Positions 28,101 to 34,694 of a stretch of 64,000 nucleotides of DNA are shown piece by piece. Each line of letters opens with the position of its first letter. The first letter of the stretch is position 1. The stretch is from Streptomyces angustmyceticus. Its GTDB lineage: Bacteria > Actinomycetota > Actinomycetes > Streptomycetales > Streptomycetaceae. Location: the NCBI RefSeq assembly GCF_019933235.1, contig NZ_CP082945.1:744001-808000 (forward strand), in the 5' to 3' direction. The position numbers and the translations under genes are program-made. Below the pieces are notes generated by a model. The model was not told the DNA's origin, did no database searches, and worked only from the letters and a program-made list of their open reading frames with translations.

Positions 28101-28540
28101 CGGCCACCGCGCCGGTGTCCGGCGGGGTGGCGACCGTCACCCACACCTACACCGGCACCACGGGCAGTCCGTTCACCATCTCGGCCGCCTACGGCGGGAA
28201 CGACAGCTTCGCGGCGTCCAGCGGCACCGACACCCAGACCCTCAACAAGGCGACCACCTCCACGGTCGTGGTGTCCACGCCGAACCCCTCGACGACGGGC
28301 GACCCGGTGACCGTCACCGCGACGGTCACCACGGTGGCCCCCGGAACGGGCACCCCCACCGGAACCATCACCCTCGCGATCACCGGGCGCACCCCGCAGA
28401 CCGTGACCCTGGTCAACGGCAGGGCCAGCGCGGTGTTCAACCCGCTGCCCAAGGGCACCCACCTCGTCACCGCCAACTACAACGGCGACGTGAGCTTCGC
28501 GGCGTCCAGCGGGACCACCACCCAGACGGTCAACAACTGA
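19181..28540 (+). CDS. Giant IPT/TIG plus 28-repeat Ig-like/PKD-like protein
   Basis: A 3119-residue protein. Residues 1-~100 are a short unassigned domain starting MLTPEHPNGPFLITDRDGN. Residues ~105-360 hold three IPT/TIG domains (LSGIFPDQGSYSGGTLVTIV, SRLIPSAGPVGGG, VSPATGPIAGGTTLVVRGTG). The rest is 28 tandem repeats of ~94-99 residues with the framework PDPSVxGQPVTxTATV, PTGTVTFDFGDG, xHxYT, YTVTATYSGDxDF. This combines the Big_3_5 Ig-like pattern with the PKD motif DFGDG; the last repeat lacks FGDG. There is no visible signal peptide, LPXTG or C-terminal anchor; it ends TTTQTVNN. I chose the ATG at 19181 with GAGGG upstream because the longer frame is basic and low complexity. It is probably an adhesive or scaffolding surface protein. 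Confidence 0.85.
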   Translation: MLTPEHPNGPFLITDRDGNCIAVIDPASRKVVPTLSAPVPLVARGAGDELVLRTSVDRTDLPRALDSNTLLHALPGALARTAVAPRLLRRSELTGPAGFAGRADVPGLLSLSGIFPDQGSYSGGTLVTIVGRHFTGATSVYFGSRQAASFSVLDDRTIVAVTPAGNGAVPVTVTTPGGSARVGYFFYLYWPSISRLIPSAGPVGGGNVVELVGANLSTALLVHFGDAIAFPTAVSEGQLLVTAPPVAGPGTVPVYVTTIGGVSNQLPYTYAAAPSVNSVSPATGPIAGGTTLVVRGTGLGRVTAVTVGGVPAVSFRAYSDTLLVVVTPPGAPGPADLVITTPGGSVTVSGGFGYQAPTQTAVSSAPDPSVVGEAVAFTAVVTGVPPTTGTPTGTVTFDFGDGSAPVPAALTDGAATVSHVYTAPSGTPYEVSVSYGGDVFFVPSSGTDTQVVGAASTTTTVQVSPDPSLAGQGVTLVARVAPVPPGDGAPTGTVTFDFGDGTPTVTAPLTGGAATVTHAYDDAAEDPYTITAAYSGDGNFTASTGTDTQTVQQAASNTDLSLAPNPSVAGQPVTATATVITVPPGAGSPTGTVTFDFGDGTAPVTVPLTGGTAAVDHAYADAAATSYTVTATYNGDGNIAPSTETAALTVGQAASATAVTASPSPAAVGEPVTFGATVTTVPPGAGTPTGTVTFDFGDGTTPVTVALTDGAAATSHTYTGAAQSPYTVTVTYSGDADTIASVGTFSQTVQPADTTTAVVSAPDPSTVGQEVTFSATVTTVPPGAGTPTGTVTFDFGDGTPTVTAALTGGTAEATHIYTDAAEDPYPVTATYNGGADFTASTGTGAQTVQPADTVTALTSTPDPSTVGQSTTFVAKVIPESPAGGSPTGTVTFEFSDDSPPVTVPVAGGTATVSHLSPEVSDSPYTVAATYSGDDNFNPSAGADSQVVTQAVSTTTVSTTPSPSVTGQSVTFSATVAGVPASGVTPTGTVTFDFGDGTAPVTVPLTSGSAGTTHVYTNASQSPYPVTVTYSGDTNFTDSTGSSLHSVEQAATVTTVTAAPDPSVTGEAVTVTVSPVAPGAGVPTGEATFDFGDGSPVLTARLVGGSATVTHVYTSASGSPYTITAHYSGDGDFAPSDDTIVHTVAPAATTTTVLSSATPAAVGQTVTLIARVTPVPPGAGTPTGTVTFTFGDGSPTVTAPVSGNLATVTHAWTSTAGSPYTVTASYAGDGDFAASTGTAAQSVAMSVSTTSTTVSSAPDPSVVGGTVTFTATVAVLPPASGTPTGTVTFAFGDGSPTVTVPLTGTTATAGHAYPTAGAYSVTATYSGDADFAGSSGIDTQTVGQAGTTTTLVSASDPSVTGEPVTFTATVASAAAGAGTPTGYVAFGFGDGSAVVLVPVADGAAVAVHAYTRTAGSPYTVTAAYNGDANFTGSSDTDTQTVNPAATSTVVIAQPQPSSAGQPVTLTASIATAPPATGEPTGTVTFDFGDGTPTVTADAVAGLATVVHAYTTTGGSPYTVTASYNGDDDFSASTGTTAQTVVRTATALTVTTGGGPSVVGEPVTVAVTAAAVPPGAGVPDGTVTVDFGDGTAPTTVALAGGAALVTHTYTTSLGSPYAISVVYNGSGDFTTAAATATQTVLPDATTTTVTVAPEPSVAGQPVTFTAAVAPAAPGAGAPTGTMTFDFGDGTDPVAAPVVAGVATAAHAFAGTAGSPYTVTATYGGNTDFTGSAGSTGHVVNRASADVVITMAPDTSVSGQPVTVTATLSASAPGAGTPTGTVTVDFGDGTAPVAVPLTGGAATVTHAWAGTAGSPYVVTVAYGGDADFGPTSATGSHTVTAAASTTSVSSAPDPAVPGQPVTVTATIAAVPPGAGTPTGAVTFDFGDGTPPVTAPVTDGTATATHAWTGTAGSPYALTTTYQGDTDFAPSSCTTLQTVGPGASTTTVSGLPEPSVTGAPVTFFARVTPDAPGDGTPTGTVTFDFGDGTAPVVATVSQGLATAVHTFTGAAGPYTVTAGYSGDDDFIASVGSATHTVQQALTTTVVDSSPDPSVSGQAVAVTATVAAVAPGAGTPTGTVTFDFGDGSAPVAVQLAGGTATAPHTWTGTVGSPYPLTATYSGDAGFSASAGTGTQAVTTAATGTTLTSSPDPSVPGRSVDLTATVAPVAPGAGTPTGTVTFDFGDGTAPVTVPLANGTATTPHTWTTTAGSPCSLTAAYSGDGDFDPSTGSDTQTVGPATAAMTLTSSPEPSTAGQNVTFTARVSAVPPGAGAPTGTVTFDFGDGTAPVTAPVLSGVATTDHAYATTTGSPYTVTATYSGDTDFTTATATAAHTVTAAAVTTATTVTSSPDPTVTGQPVTVTAVVAPTPAGTGVPTGTVTFDFGDGTAAITAPLSGSTVTVAHTYTSATGSPYRITANYSGDANFSSSAGSDTQTVLPAATTTTLATAPDPSVTGQPVTLTATVAPVGPGAGVPTGSVTFDFGDGTPTASASLSGGVARISHAYTSAGGPYTATASYEGDASFTASNGTDTQTVGKAATTTVVVSSPDPTVVGQPTTLSATVAAQAPGAGTPTGTVTFDFGDGSPTVTAPLSNGLATTTHTYTGTAGSPYALTGTYNGDANYTASSGTDTQSVSKAATTTAVVSSPDPTVVGQPTTLTATVASVAPGTGPPTGTVTFDFGDGTSPATATLFGGVATVTHTFAGTAGSPYTLTGTYNGDANYTSSHGADTQTVGRATTTTSLVSAPDPGVVGQPITLTATVAPVAPGAGTPTGTVTFTFGDGTGSATATLSGGVATVTHTWTTRTGTPYALTATYNGDADFTASSGTDTQTVNKAATTTTVTSAPDPSVTGQSVTLTATAAPVAPGAGTPTGTVTFTFGDGTTATTATLSGGTATTTHTWTTRTGSPFPITATYNGDTNYATSSGTDTQTLSKSTTTTTVTSTPDPSASGQSVTIRATVSAASGTPTGIVTFTFGDGTASATAPVSGGVATVTHTYTGTTGSPFTISAAYGGNDSFAASSGTDTQTLNKATTSTVVVSTPNPSTTGDPVTVTATVTTVAPGTGTPTGTITLAITGRTPQTVTLVNGRASAVFNPLPKGTHLVTANYNGDVSFAASSGTTTQTVNN
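20261..28537 (+). repeat. 28 tandem ~290-bp coding repeats
   Basis: Units of about 282-297 bases encode the Ig/PKD-like domains. Near-identical stretches recur, for example the block coding for TGTVTFDFGDG, and neighbouring late units (about 26770-27960) are especially alike. Such arrays expand and contract by recombination and are a known cause of assembly errors. Confidence 0.9.
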
Positions 28541-28551
28541 GACCCCGCACC

Positions 28552-28593
28552 CGGCCGTCGGCCCCGTGGCCCGTGCCACGGGGCCGACGGCCG
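28552..28593 (+). terminator. Perfect 19-bp hairpin terminator of the giant gene
   Basis: Arms 28552-28570 and 28575-28593 are fully complementary with the tetraloop CCGT, starting 11 bases after the stop codon and followed by CTTTCC. It is the strongest hairpin in the window. Confidence 0.9.
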
Positions 28594-28904
28594 CTTTCCG
28601 GTCACGCTCCGGGGCCGGCCGAGCCGGGGCGGCGCCGCCCGGCCCCCGCCCCTTCCCCTGCTGTGACGCGCCTCACGCGGGGGCCTCCCGGGTGGCCGAC
28701 GAGCAGCATGCGGGAGACGAACGGGCCGTGGGCCCAAGCGCGTTGGCCCCGCGCCCGTGGTCTGCCGGGGCGGGTGCGTGCGGCGCTCCGGCAGGACGGC
28801 GGCGCTCCCGCCATGTGGCCGGAAATAAGGTGGTCGGCGGCAGACGACAGCGGCCCCTGCGACAGCGCGGGGCATGCGCACCACCAGGACGGACGACACA
28901 TCCC
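28594..28904. other. Intergenic region upstream of the permease gene
   Basis: About 310 bases between the terminator and the permease start. No supported gene; it probably carries the permease promoter. Nothing else stands out. Confidence 0.35.
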
Positions 28905-30578
28905 ATGGACATGAGCGCGGGCGAGCGCAAGGGGCTCAGCCTCTTCGCCCTCATCATGATCGGCATAGGTTCGATCTTCGGCTCCGGCTGGCTCTTCGGG
29001 GCCGGCTCCGCCGCCCAGGTGGCGGGCCCCGCGGCGGTGGTCGCCTGGGTGATCGGCGTGATCTTCATCGGCATGATCGCGATGTCGTACGCGGAGGTCG
29101 GCTCGGCCTACCCGATCCCCGGCGGCATGGCCCGCTACGGGCACCTCTCGCACGGTCCGGTCCTGGGCTTCCTCACCGGCTGGGCGGTGTGGATCGCGAC
29201 CGCCTCGCTGATCCCGATCGAGTCGATCGCGGCCACCCAGTACATGACGTCCTGGAGCTTCGGCTGGGCGCAGGGCCTGGTCGACCCGGCCACCCACCAG
29301 CTGACGCTCTCCGGTACGGCGGTGGCACTGGTCCTGACCCTCGCGCTCTGGCTGACCTGCTTCTGGTCGGTGCAGCTGCTGGCCCGCGCCAACACCGTGC
29401 TCACCCTGGTCAAGTTCGCCATCCCGGTGCTGGCGGTGCTCGCCCTGATCGGGTCGGGCTTCCACCCCTCGAACTTCACCGCGCACGGCGGCTTCGCCCC
29501 GTACGGCTGGCCGGCCGTGCTCACCGCCGTCACCACCTGCGGTGTGGTCTTCGCCTTCAACGGCTTCCAGGCCGTGGTCAACCTCGGCGGGGCCGCCAAG
29601 AACCCGGGCCGGGCCATCCCGCTCGCCCTGGTCGGCGCGCTCTCGCTGGGCCTGGTGATCTACCTGGCGCTGCAGGTCTCGTACCTGGGGTCGGTGCCGC
29701 CGGAGCTGCTGGCGCGGTCCGGCGGGTGGCAGGGCGTGAACCTCAACTCGCCGTTCGCCGACCTGGCGGGGCTGCTGATGCTGCACTGGGTCGTCACCAT
29801 GCTGCAGTTCGGCGCGTTCATCTCGCCGGCCGGGTCCAACATCGCCAACGTGGCCTCGGCCGCGTACATGGTCACCAACCTCGCCGAGACCGGGTTCTTC
29901 CCGCGGAAGCTGGCGGCCGTGCACCCGCGCTACGGCACCGCCCGCCCGGCGATGTGGCTGAACCTCGCCTTCTCCGTCGTCCTGCTGGTCACCGTCGGCC
30001 GCAGCTGGCAGGCGCTGGCCGGCGTGGTGTCGGCGGCCATGGTCATCTCGTATCTGATCGGCCCGATCGCGGTGGGCGTGCTGCGGCGGACCCGCCCGGA
30101 CCTGCCCCGTCCCTTCCGGCTGCCGGCCGCCGGGGTGCTGTGCCCGGTCACCTTCGCCTTCGCGGCCTGCGCCCTGTACTGGTCGAAGTGGCCGGAGACC
30201 GGAAAGATCACCGTGCTGACGCTGGTGGCCGCACCGGTCGCGGCGCTGGTGCTGCGGCGCCGGGCCAGGAGCGCGAGCGGCGGGCGGCAGGCGGGCCTGC
30301 TGCGACAGTTCGCGCCGGCCTGGTGGATGATCGCCTTCCTGCTGTGGACGGCCGCGGTGTCCGCGCTGGGCGGCAAGGACTTCGGCGGCCGGGACGTCCT
30401 CCCCGGCGAGCTCGGCACCGTCCTGATCGCGGTCACCGCCCCGCTCTTCTACTTCTGGGCGGTGCGCTCCGGGGTCCGGGCCCACGCACAGGGCCTGACC
30501 GGCGACCCGACCCCCGCCGAAGCCGCCCCGGCGCCCGCGGCCACCGACGACGACGCACGCCCGATGGCCTCCGTCTAG
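28905..30578 (+). CDS. APC-family amino acid permease (aspartate:proton symporter-like)
   Basis: A 557-residue membrane protein with about 12-14 hydrophobic segments. The first helix carries the APC unwound signature IGIGSIFGSGWLFG. Conserved blocks include YPIPGGMARYGHL and VFAFNGFQAVVNLGGAAKNP, which resemble the YveA/AspT-type aspartate-proton symporters. The C-terminal ~40 residues are Ala/Pro/Asp-rich and cytoplasmic. The ATG at 28905 is used; a second ATG two codons on is equally possible. It is monocistronic, bounded by strong hairpins. Confidence 0.88.
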   Translation: MDMSAGERKGLSLFALIMIGIGSIFGSGWLFGAGSAAQVAGPAAVVAWVIGVIFIGMIAMSYAEVGSAYPIPGGMARYGHLSHGPVLGFLTGWAVWIATASLIPIESIAATQYMTSWSFGWAQGLVDPATHQLTLSGTAVALVLTLALWLTCFWSVQLLARANTVLTLVKFAIPVLAVLALIGSGFHPSNFTAHGGFAPYGWPAVLTAVTTCGVVFAFNGFQAVVNLGGAAKNPGRAIPLALVGALSLGLVIYLALQVSYLGSVPPELLARSGGWQGVNLNSPFADLAGLLMLHWVVTMLQFGAFISPAGSNIANVASAAYMVTNLAETGFFPRKLAAVHPRYGTARPAMWLNLAFSVVLLVTVGRSWQALAGVVSAAMVISYLIGPIAVGVLRRTRPDLPRPFRLPAAGVLCPVTFAFAACALYWSKWPETGKITVLTLVAAPVAALVLRRRARSASGGRQAGLLRQFAPAWWMIAFLLWTAAVSALGGKDFGGRDVLPGELGTVLIAVTAPLFYFWAVRSGVRAHAQGLTGDPTPAEAAPAPAATDDDARPMASV

Positions 30579-30584
30579 GACACC

Positions 30585-30619
30585 GTGCCGGGCTCCGGGG
30601 CACCCCCGGAGCCCGGCAC
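30585..30619. terminator. Perfect 15-bp hairpin between convergent genes
   Basis: Arms GTGCCGGGCTCCGGG (30585-30599) and CCCGGAGCCCGGCAC (30605-30619), 5-base loop. It starts 6 bases after the permease stop and also lies beyond the end of the minus-strand EamA gene, so it can serve both. Confidence 0.85.
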
Positions 30620-30675
30620 AGGGATCGCTTCGCCGCCGGCGTGGCACAGCGGGGCCCGCAACGCCCCGCCCCCGC

Positions 30676-31620
30676 TCAGGCGCGTTCCGCCGCCGGTACG
30701 GAGTCCTCGGCCGGCGCCGCGGGAGCGGGTTCGGTGTGCGGCGTCCGGCTACTGCGGTTGAAGACCGTGATCGAGGCCATGATCACCGCGAAGCCGATGA
30801 TCTCCGACGCGGTCGGGCGCTGGCCGAGCACCGGCCAGGCGATCAGTCCCGCCGCGATCGGGACGCCGTAGAAGTACGACGCCACCCGGTCCGCGCTCTC
30901 CGATCGCATCAGGACGAACAGCAGGCTGAGCGCGCCGATCGACACACCGACCGACATCCACAGTTCCGACAGCACGAACTGCGGTGTCCACCGGATGACG
31001 CCCTTCTCGAAGACCAGTCCGCCCGCGAGCATGACGACGGCCGACGACCCGGACTGCACGAAGCCATTGATCAGCAGGTGTGCGCCCGGGTTCTTCCGCT
31101 GGAAGGCGAACTGTCCGGTCGACACTCCCACCAGGCCGAGAACGCCGAAGGCGACATTGGTCGGGGTGAGCCCGGAAGAGGACTCCAGGCCCCGGTAGAC
31201 CGTGATGGCGACGCCGACCAGCCCGCCGAGCAGTGCCAGCACCGACAGCGGCCGGACCTTTCGCGCGGTCACGACGGAGACCATCAGCCACACCAGAAGC
31301 GGTTGCAGCGCGATGATCAGTGCCGAGACGGCGGGGGTCATGCCGTGGTGGAGCGCGTAGAACACCCCGACGGAGAACACCCCCTGCAGCAGGATGCCGC
31401 TGAGCATGAGGTGGAGGTAGCCCGAGCGCGGCCAGGCGACCCGGAAGCAGAGGATCAGGACGAACAGGATGACCGCGGTCGCGCCGAACCGGATGGCCAG
31501 GTAGAAGAAGGGCTCCGCATAGGGCAGGCCGTACCGGCCGCCCACAAATCCTGATCCGTAGAGGATCACGAACGTCAACGCGATGAGCGAAACCTTGAGG
31601 TTCTTGGTCCCGCCGGGCAC
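30676..31620 (-). CDS. EamA/DMT-family exporter
   Basis: A 314-residue protein with ten hydrophobic segments in two EamA halves (SLIALTFVILYGSGFVGGRY start; second half begins near VLGLVGVSTGQFAF). DMT proteins usually export amino acids or small metabolites. The start GTG at 31620 overlaps the TAG of the acyl-CoA dehydrogenase gene by one base (sequence TAGTG), so translation should be coupled. It therefore probably exports the product of that operon. Confidence 0.88.
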   Translation of the reverse strand: MPGGTKNLKVSLIALTFVILYGSGFVGGRYGLPYAEPFFYLAIRFGATAVILFVLILCFRVAWPRSGYLHLMLSGILLQGVFSVGVFYALHHGMTPAVSALIIALQPLLVWLMVSVVTARKVRPLSVLALLGGLVGVAITVYRGLESSSGLTPTNVAFGVLGLVGVSTGQFAFQRKNPGAHLLINGFVQSGSSAVVMLAGGLVFEKGVIRWTPQFVLSELWMSVGVSIGALSLLFVLMRSESADRVASYFYGVPIAAGLIAWPVLGQRPTASEIIGFAVIMASITVFNRSSRTPHTEPAPAAPAEDSVPAAERA

Positions 31621-33146
31621 TAGCGCATTCCCACCTTGGAGTCGAAGGTGACCACGGAGCCGTGCGGCCGCAGCGCGCCCGGCAGTGCCTGCGCGCCGAC
31701 GAGCCTGGCGGTCAGCTCGTACTCGTTCACCAGGCCGACGATCTCGTTCTTCAGCACCGCGATCGCCTTCGCGTAGTCGGCGTCGTCCACGGCGAGCCGC
31801 GCGCTGGGCGCCGCCGTTCGGGACGCCTTCTGCAGCGCGCCGATTCCGTAGATCCTGGACAGGATGCGGCCCAGGATCACGATCCGGTCCTGGGACGGCG
31901 CGTCGGCGAGATGGCTGAGGTTGATGTCGGTGAGGTGGAAGAACGCGTCTTCCAGATAGCCGAACCGGCCGAGGAACTCCAGCGGCGACCGCAGCCCGGA
32001 CTCCTGGAAATGACGCAGGAAAAGATGGGCCAGGTGCTGGCAGAGCAGGTCGTTGGTGCCGTCGAATACGGTGTAGACGCGCGCATCGAGCAGGGCGTGG
32101 GCGGCGATGTTGTCCGGCGCGCCCTTCCGGTAGCCTTCGCCGCCGCACAACTGCTGGTAGTCGAGGGCCGATTCCAGCATGAGTTCGGAGGCCAGCACCT
32201 TCGTCGCCAGGGAGGCGAACATGCTGTTCTCCAGGTCCGTGGAGTAGTCCTCCGCCAGCATCAGGTGCCGGTACAGCGCATTGCAGGCGACGTAGTTCTG
32301 CCGGATGCGACTGACCTTGTAGCGCACATAGCCGATGTCGTGCAGGGTGCCGTCACCGATCTTCCGGGTGTTGACCTGGCGCAGCGATTCGGTGCTGAGC
32401 CGGCGCAGGAATCCGCTGGCCATGGCGGCCTTGCTGAAGCGGGACGCGCACAGGATCTCGGCGGCGTCGCCCAGGCCCTCCCTGGTTTTGGTGAGCCGGT
32501 AATGGCGGGGCACCCGCAGGTCCAGGGTGTTGAGCCCGTATCCGAGGTTCTTCAGTCCCAGGCTGTCGTAGACCTCGGTGGTCACGAATCCGCCGTCCGA
32601 GCGCCGGTGGGCGAAGTAGCCGAACTCCTTGCGCTCCGGGTGCTTGGCGCAGATGATCCACCAGTCCGCCTGCTCGCTGAACGCCTGCCAGTGCTTGGTT
32701 CCGGTGATCCGGTACGCGTCACCGTCGTCGTGGTAGGTGGTCTGCATACGGGCGAGGTTCGAACCGCTCCCCGGTTCGGTGAAGGCGAGGCCGCCGATGA
32801 CGGGATGGTGCGCGAAGTCGTCGAAGACCTCTTCCTTCAGGGCCTCATCGCCGCTTCTCGCCACATTGCGGAGGAAGAGGACGGTCACGATCATGGTGTA
32901 CATGCCCATCGGCAGATTGCGCTCGGACATGATCTCGATGATCTCGCACATCTCCCGATGGCTTTCCCGGCCACCGTACGCGCGCGGGATGGCCGGTAAG
33001 TAGATGCCTAACTCCACGAGCTTTCGCAGACCCTCCCGGGACAGCGGCTCATGGGGAAGCCGGGCACTGTCGAACGCGTCGATGCTGCCCCGGAAATTAT
33101 CCAGGAACTCGGTCGAATCAAGGTCGGCCAGGGGGTTGCGCGGCAT
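31620..33146 (-). CDS. Acyl-CoA dehydrogenase/oxidase-family flavoprotein
   Basis: A 508-residue protein with the ACAD order: N-terminal helices (LVELGIYLPAIPRAYGGRE), the FAD-binding GGLAFTEPGSGSNLA block, beta-domain TGTKHWQAFSEQADWWIICA, and C-terminal helices with QQLCGGEGYRKG and YTVFDGTNDLLCQHLAHLFL. It is ~120 residues longer than typical bacterial ACADs, with an extra C-terminal helical part as in acyl-CoA oxidases. ATG at 33146. It lies between the thioesterase and EamA genes on one strand and probably acts on an acyl thioester that the thioesterase releases. Substrate unknown. Confidence 0.88.
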   Translation of the reverse strand: MPRNPLADLDSTEFLDNFRGSIDAFDSARLPHEPLSREGLRKLVELGIYLPAIPRAYGGRESHREMCEIIEIMSERNLPMGMYTMIVTVLFLRNVARSGDEALKEEVFDDFAHHPVIGGLAFTEPGSGSNLARMQTTYHDDGDAYRITGTKHWQAFSEQADWWIICAKHPERKEFGYFAHRRSDGGFVTTEVYDSLGLKNLGYGLNTLDLRVPRHYRLTKTREGLGDAAEILCASRFSKAAMASGFLRRLSTESLRQVNTRKIGDGTLHDIGYVRYKVSRIRQNYVACNALYRHLMLAEDYSTDLENSMFASLATKVLASELMLESALDYQQLCGGEGYRKGAPDNIAAHALLDARVYTVFDGTNDLLCQHLAHLFLRHFQESGLRSPLEFLGRFGYLEDAFFHLTDINLSHLADAPSQDRIVILGRILSRIYGIGALQKASRTAAPSARLAVDDADYAKAIAVLKNEIVGLVNEYELTARLVGAQALPGALRPHGSVVTFDSKVGMR

Positions 33147-33211
33147 ACTCAAGACAAGTGTCCCATCTGGGCTGGCGGATTGGCTTCGGCGTTGGTCGGT
33201 GTCATTCGGCG

Positions 33212-33592
33212 TCAGAGGGCGGCCAGTTCGGTGCGCAGGTGGTCGGGAATGCCGGCGGTGACGTCCCTCTCGTAATCGAAATGGACCATCACACAGGTAC
33301 CGTGGGCGACCTCGGCGCCGTCCTGTCTGGCGATCTGCTCGATGGTGATCGAGGTATTGCCGACCTTCGCCACGGTGGTCTCGACGGTGACATCGACGGA
33401 TGCGACGATCTGCCGGGTGAAGTCGATCTCGTAACGTCGCAGAATGAGCGCGAGGTCGCGCATGTTCGCTTCTTTGCTGAACAGCCGGAAAATCGGTAAC
33501 CGGCCGTGCTCGAACCAGACCGGCACCGCGGAGTTGGTGACATGGCCGAGCACATCGACCTCGGAGAAGCGCGGTGAAATCGTCACCTTCAC
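33212..33592 (-). CDS. 4HBT-type hotdog-fold acyl-CoA thioesterase
   Basis: A 126-residue hotdog protein. The family signature is seen as SEVDVLGHVTNSAVPVWFEH, where the Asp is the usual catalytic residue and the Asn of GHVNN is displaced to Thr-Asn. The start is GTG at 33592. It is first in a three-gene minus-strand unit (thioesterase, acyl-CoA dehydrogenase, EamA). It probably hydrolyses an acyl-CoA or carrier-bound acyl thioester in that pathway. Confidence 0.88.
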   Translation of the reverse strand: MKVTISPRFSEVDVLGHVTNSAVPVWFEHGRLPIFRLFSKEANMRDLALILRRYEIDFTRQIVASVDVTVETTVAKVGNTSITIEQIARQDGAEVAHGTCVMVHFDYERDVTAGIPDHLRTELAAL

Positions 33593-33834
33593 GTTCTGCC
33601 CCCAATTGGTACAGCATTTCGACTTTTTGACAGTGTCCCATCATGATCCTCCGGACACGCCAGGAACCACACGGGTGTGACGTGTGTGACACAAGTGACT
33701 GGGAGCCTCAACTGCCGTACTCCGGTGCGGAGTTGAGTATTCCGCGGCCGGGAATCGCGGCCGCGGCGGCTCGGGGTGTGACACTGCCCGTCACTGGACG
33801 GAATGTCCGTCGCCCACCGAGCGGGAGACCGTTG
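33593..33834. promoter_or_regulatory. Divergent promoter region with GTGTGAC direct repeats
   Basis: This 242-base region separates the thioesterase operon from the plus-strand hypothetical gene. Near 33674-33692 GTGTGAC occurs twice in a run GTGTGACGTGTGTGACAC. A TTGACA hexamer lies at 33627-33632 on the plus strand. Either may be regulatory; no matching -10 box is clear. Confidence 0.35.
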
Positions 33835-34599
33835 ATGAACGAGGCCGTCGCACCACTGCTGGATCCGATCGCGGAGCTGTCCCGGCAGGGCGCCGCGTAC
33901 GACTGGGCGGCCCACGGGACGCTGACGCTGGACGGGCGCTATCGGGAACGGCAGTTGCCTCTCCTCGACGACCGGGCCAGAGCGCCTCTCGGGCCCGACA
34001 CCGGCCCGGCCGAGTACTGGCCGCCGATCCGCTCGGCGGTGATCCCGCTCGACAGCCGACGGCTGACGGCCGACGCCGGCCTCGCGTCCTTTCTCGCCGC
34101 TCTCCGCCGTAGCGACGCCGGCCCGCTGGTCTGGTGGCCGGGGCTGGCCCTGCGGGCCGACCGCCTGCACGCCACGCTCGCCGGAGGGCTCGAAGGGGGC
34201 CGGGAACTTCCCGCACCACCGCAACTGGCCCCTCGCATGGACATGGTGGTCCGCGGGCCGTGGATCGGACGCTTCAACACCGGGCGGATCTACCTGCCCG
34301 TCCAGGCGGCCGACGTGGCGTCCGCGACCGCGCTCGCGCAACTGCGCACCCGTCTCGGCGCGGCGCACCGTCCGCTCCTGGCCGGGTACGTCCAGTTCAC
34401 CGGCGAGGTCACCGGCGACGCGTACCGGCAGCTCCGGGAGCTGGTCGCCACCCACCAGAGCCGTATCGCGGTGCGCATGCCGCTGTCCGCGCTCTGGCTC
34501 ATGGACACCATGGACGACCTGGTACTGCGCTCCCGGGTGGTGGCCCGGGTCCCGCTGCGGAACGGGGCGGCCCCCGTTGCGGAGGAGATCCCGTCCTGA
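33835..34599 (+). CDS. Hypothetical protein, 254 residues
   Basis: Starts at the ATG at 33835 after GGGAGACCGTTG. The product begins MNEAVAPLLDPIAELSRQGA and contains WPPIRSAVIPLDSRRLTADA and an ATALAQLRTRLGAAHRPLLA segment. It has no signal peptide or membrane helix. I do not recognise a family; mixed alpha/beta composition suggests a soluble cytoplasmic protein. It is divergent from the thioesterase operon and ends in a hairpin shared with the next, convergent gene. Confidence 0.65.
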   Translation: MNEAVAPLLDPIAELSRQGAAYDWAAHGTLTLDGRYRERQLPLLDDRARAPLGPDTGPAEYWPPIRSAVIPLDSRRLTADAGLASFLAALRRSDAGPLVWWPGLALRADRLHATLAGGLEGGRELPAPPQLAPRMDMVVRGPWIGRFNTGRIYLPVQAADVASATALAQLRTRLGAAHRPLLAGYVQFTGEVTGDAYRQLRELVATHQSRIAVRMPLSALWLMDTMDDLVLRSRVVARVPLRNGAAPVAEEIPS

Positions 34600-34609
34600 T
34601 CACGGGGAG

Positions 34610-34647
34610 GAGCGCCCGGGGCGGTGAACCGTCCGCCCGGGGCGCTC
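34610..34647. terminator. 15-bp hairpin (one mismatch) between convergent genes
   Basis: Arms 34610-34624 and 34633-34647 pair with one mismatch around an 8-base loop, between the stop at 34599 and the stop at 34695. Confidence 0.7.
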
Positions 34648-34694
34648 CCGGAAGTCGGCTACGGCGCCGGCACATCAGAGGCCGGCGCGGGGCG

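Noticed and set aside
20261..28537. CRISPR-like or mobile-element explanation for the long tandem repeats
   Set aside because: The repeats are ~290 bases, in frame, coding and without spacers or inverted ends.
32737..32775. GGTTCGAAC sequence resembling a tRNA T-loop
   Set aside because: It lies inside the acyl-CoA dehydrogenase gene and no acceptor stem or anticodon arm surrounds it.
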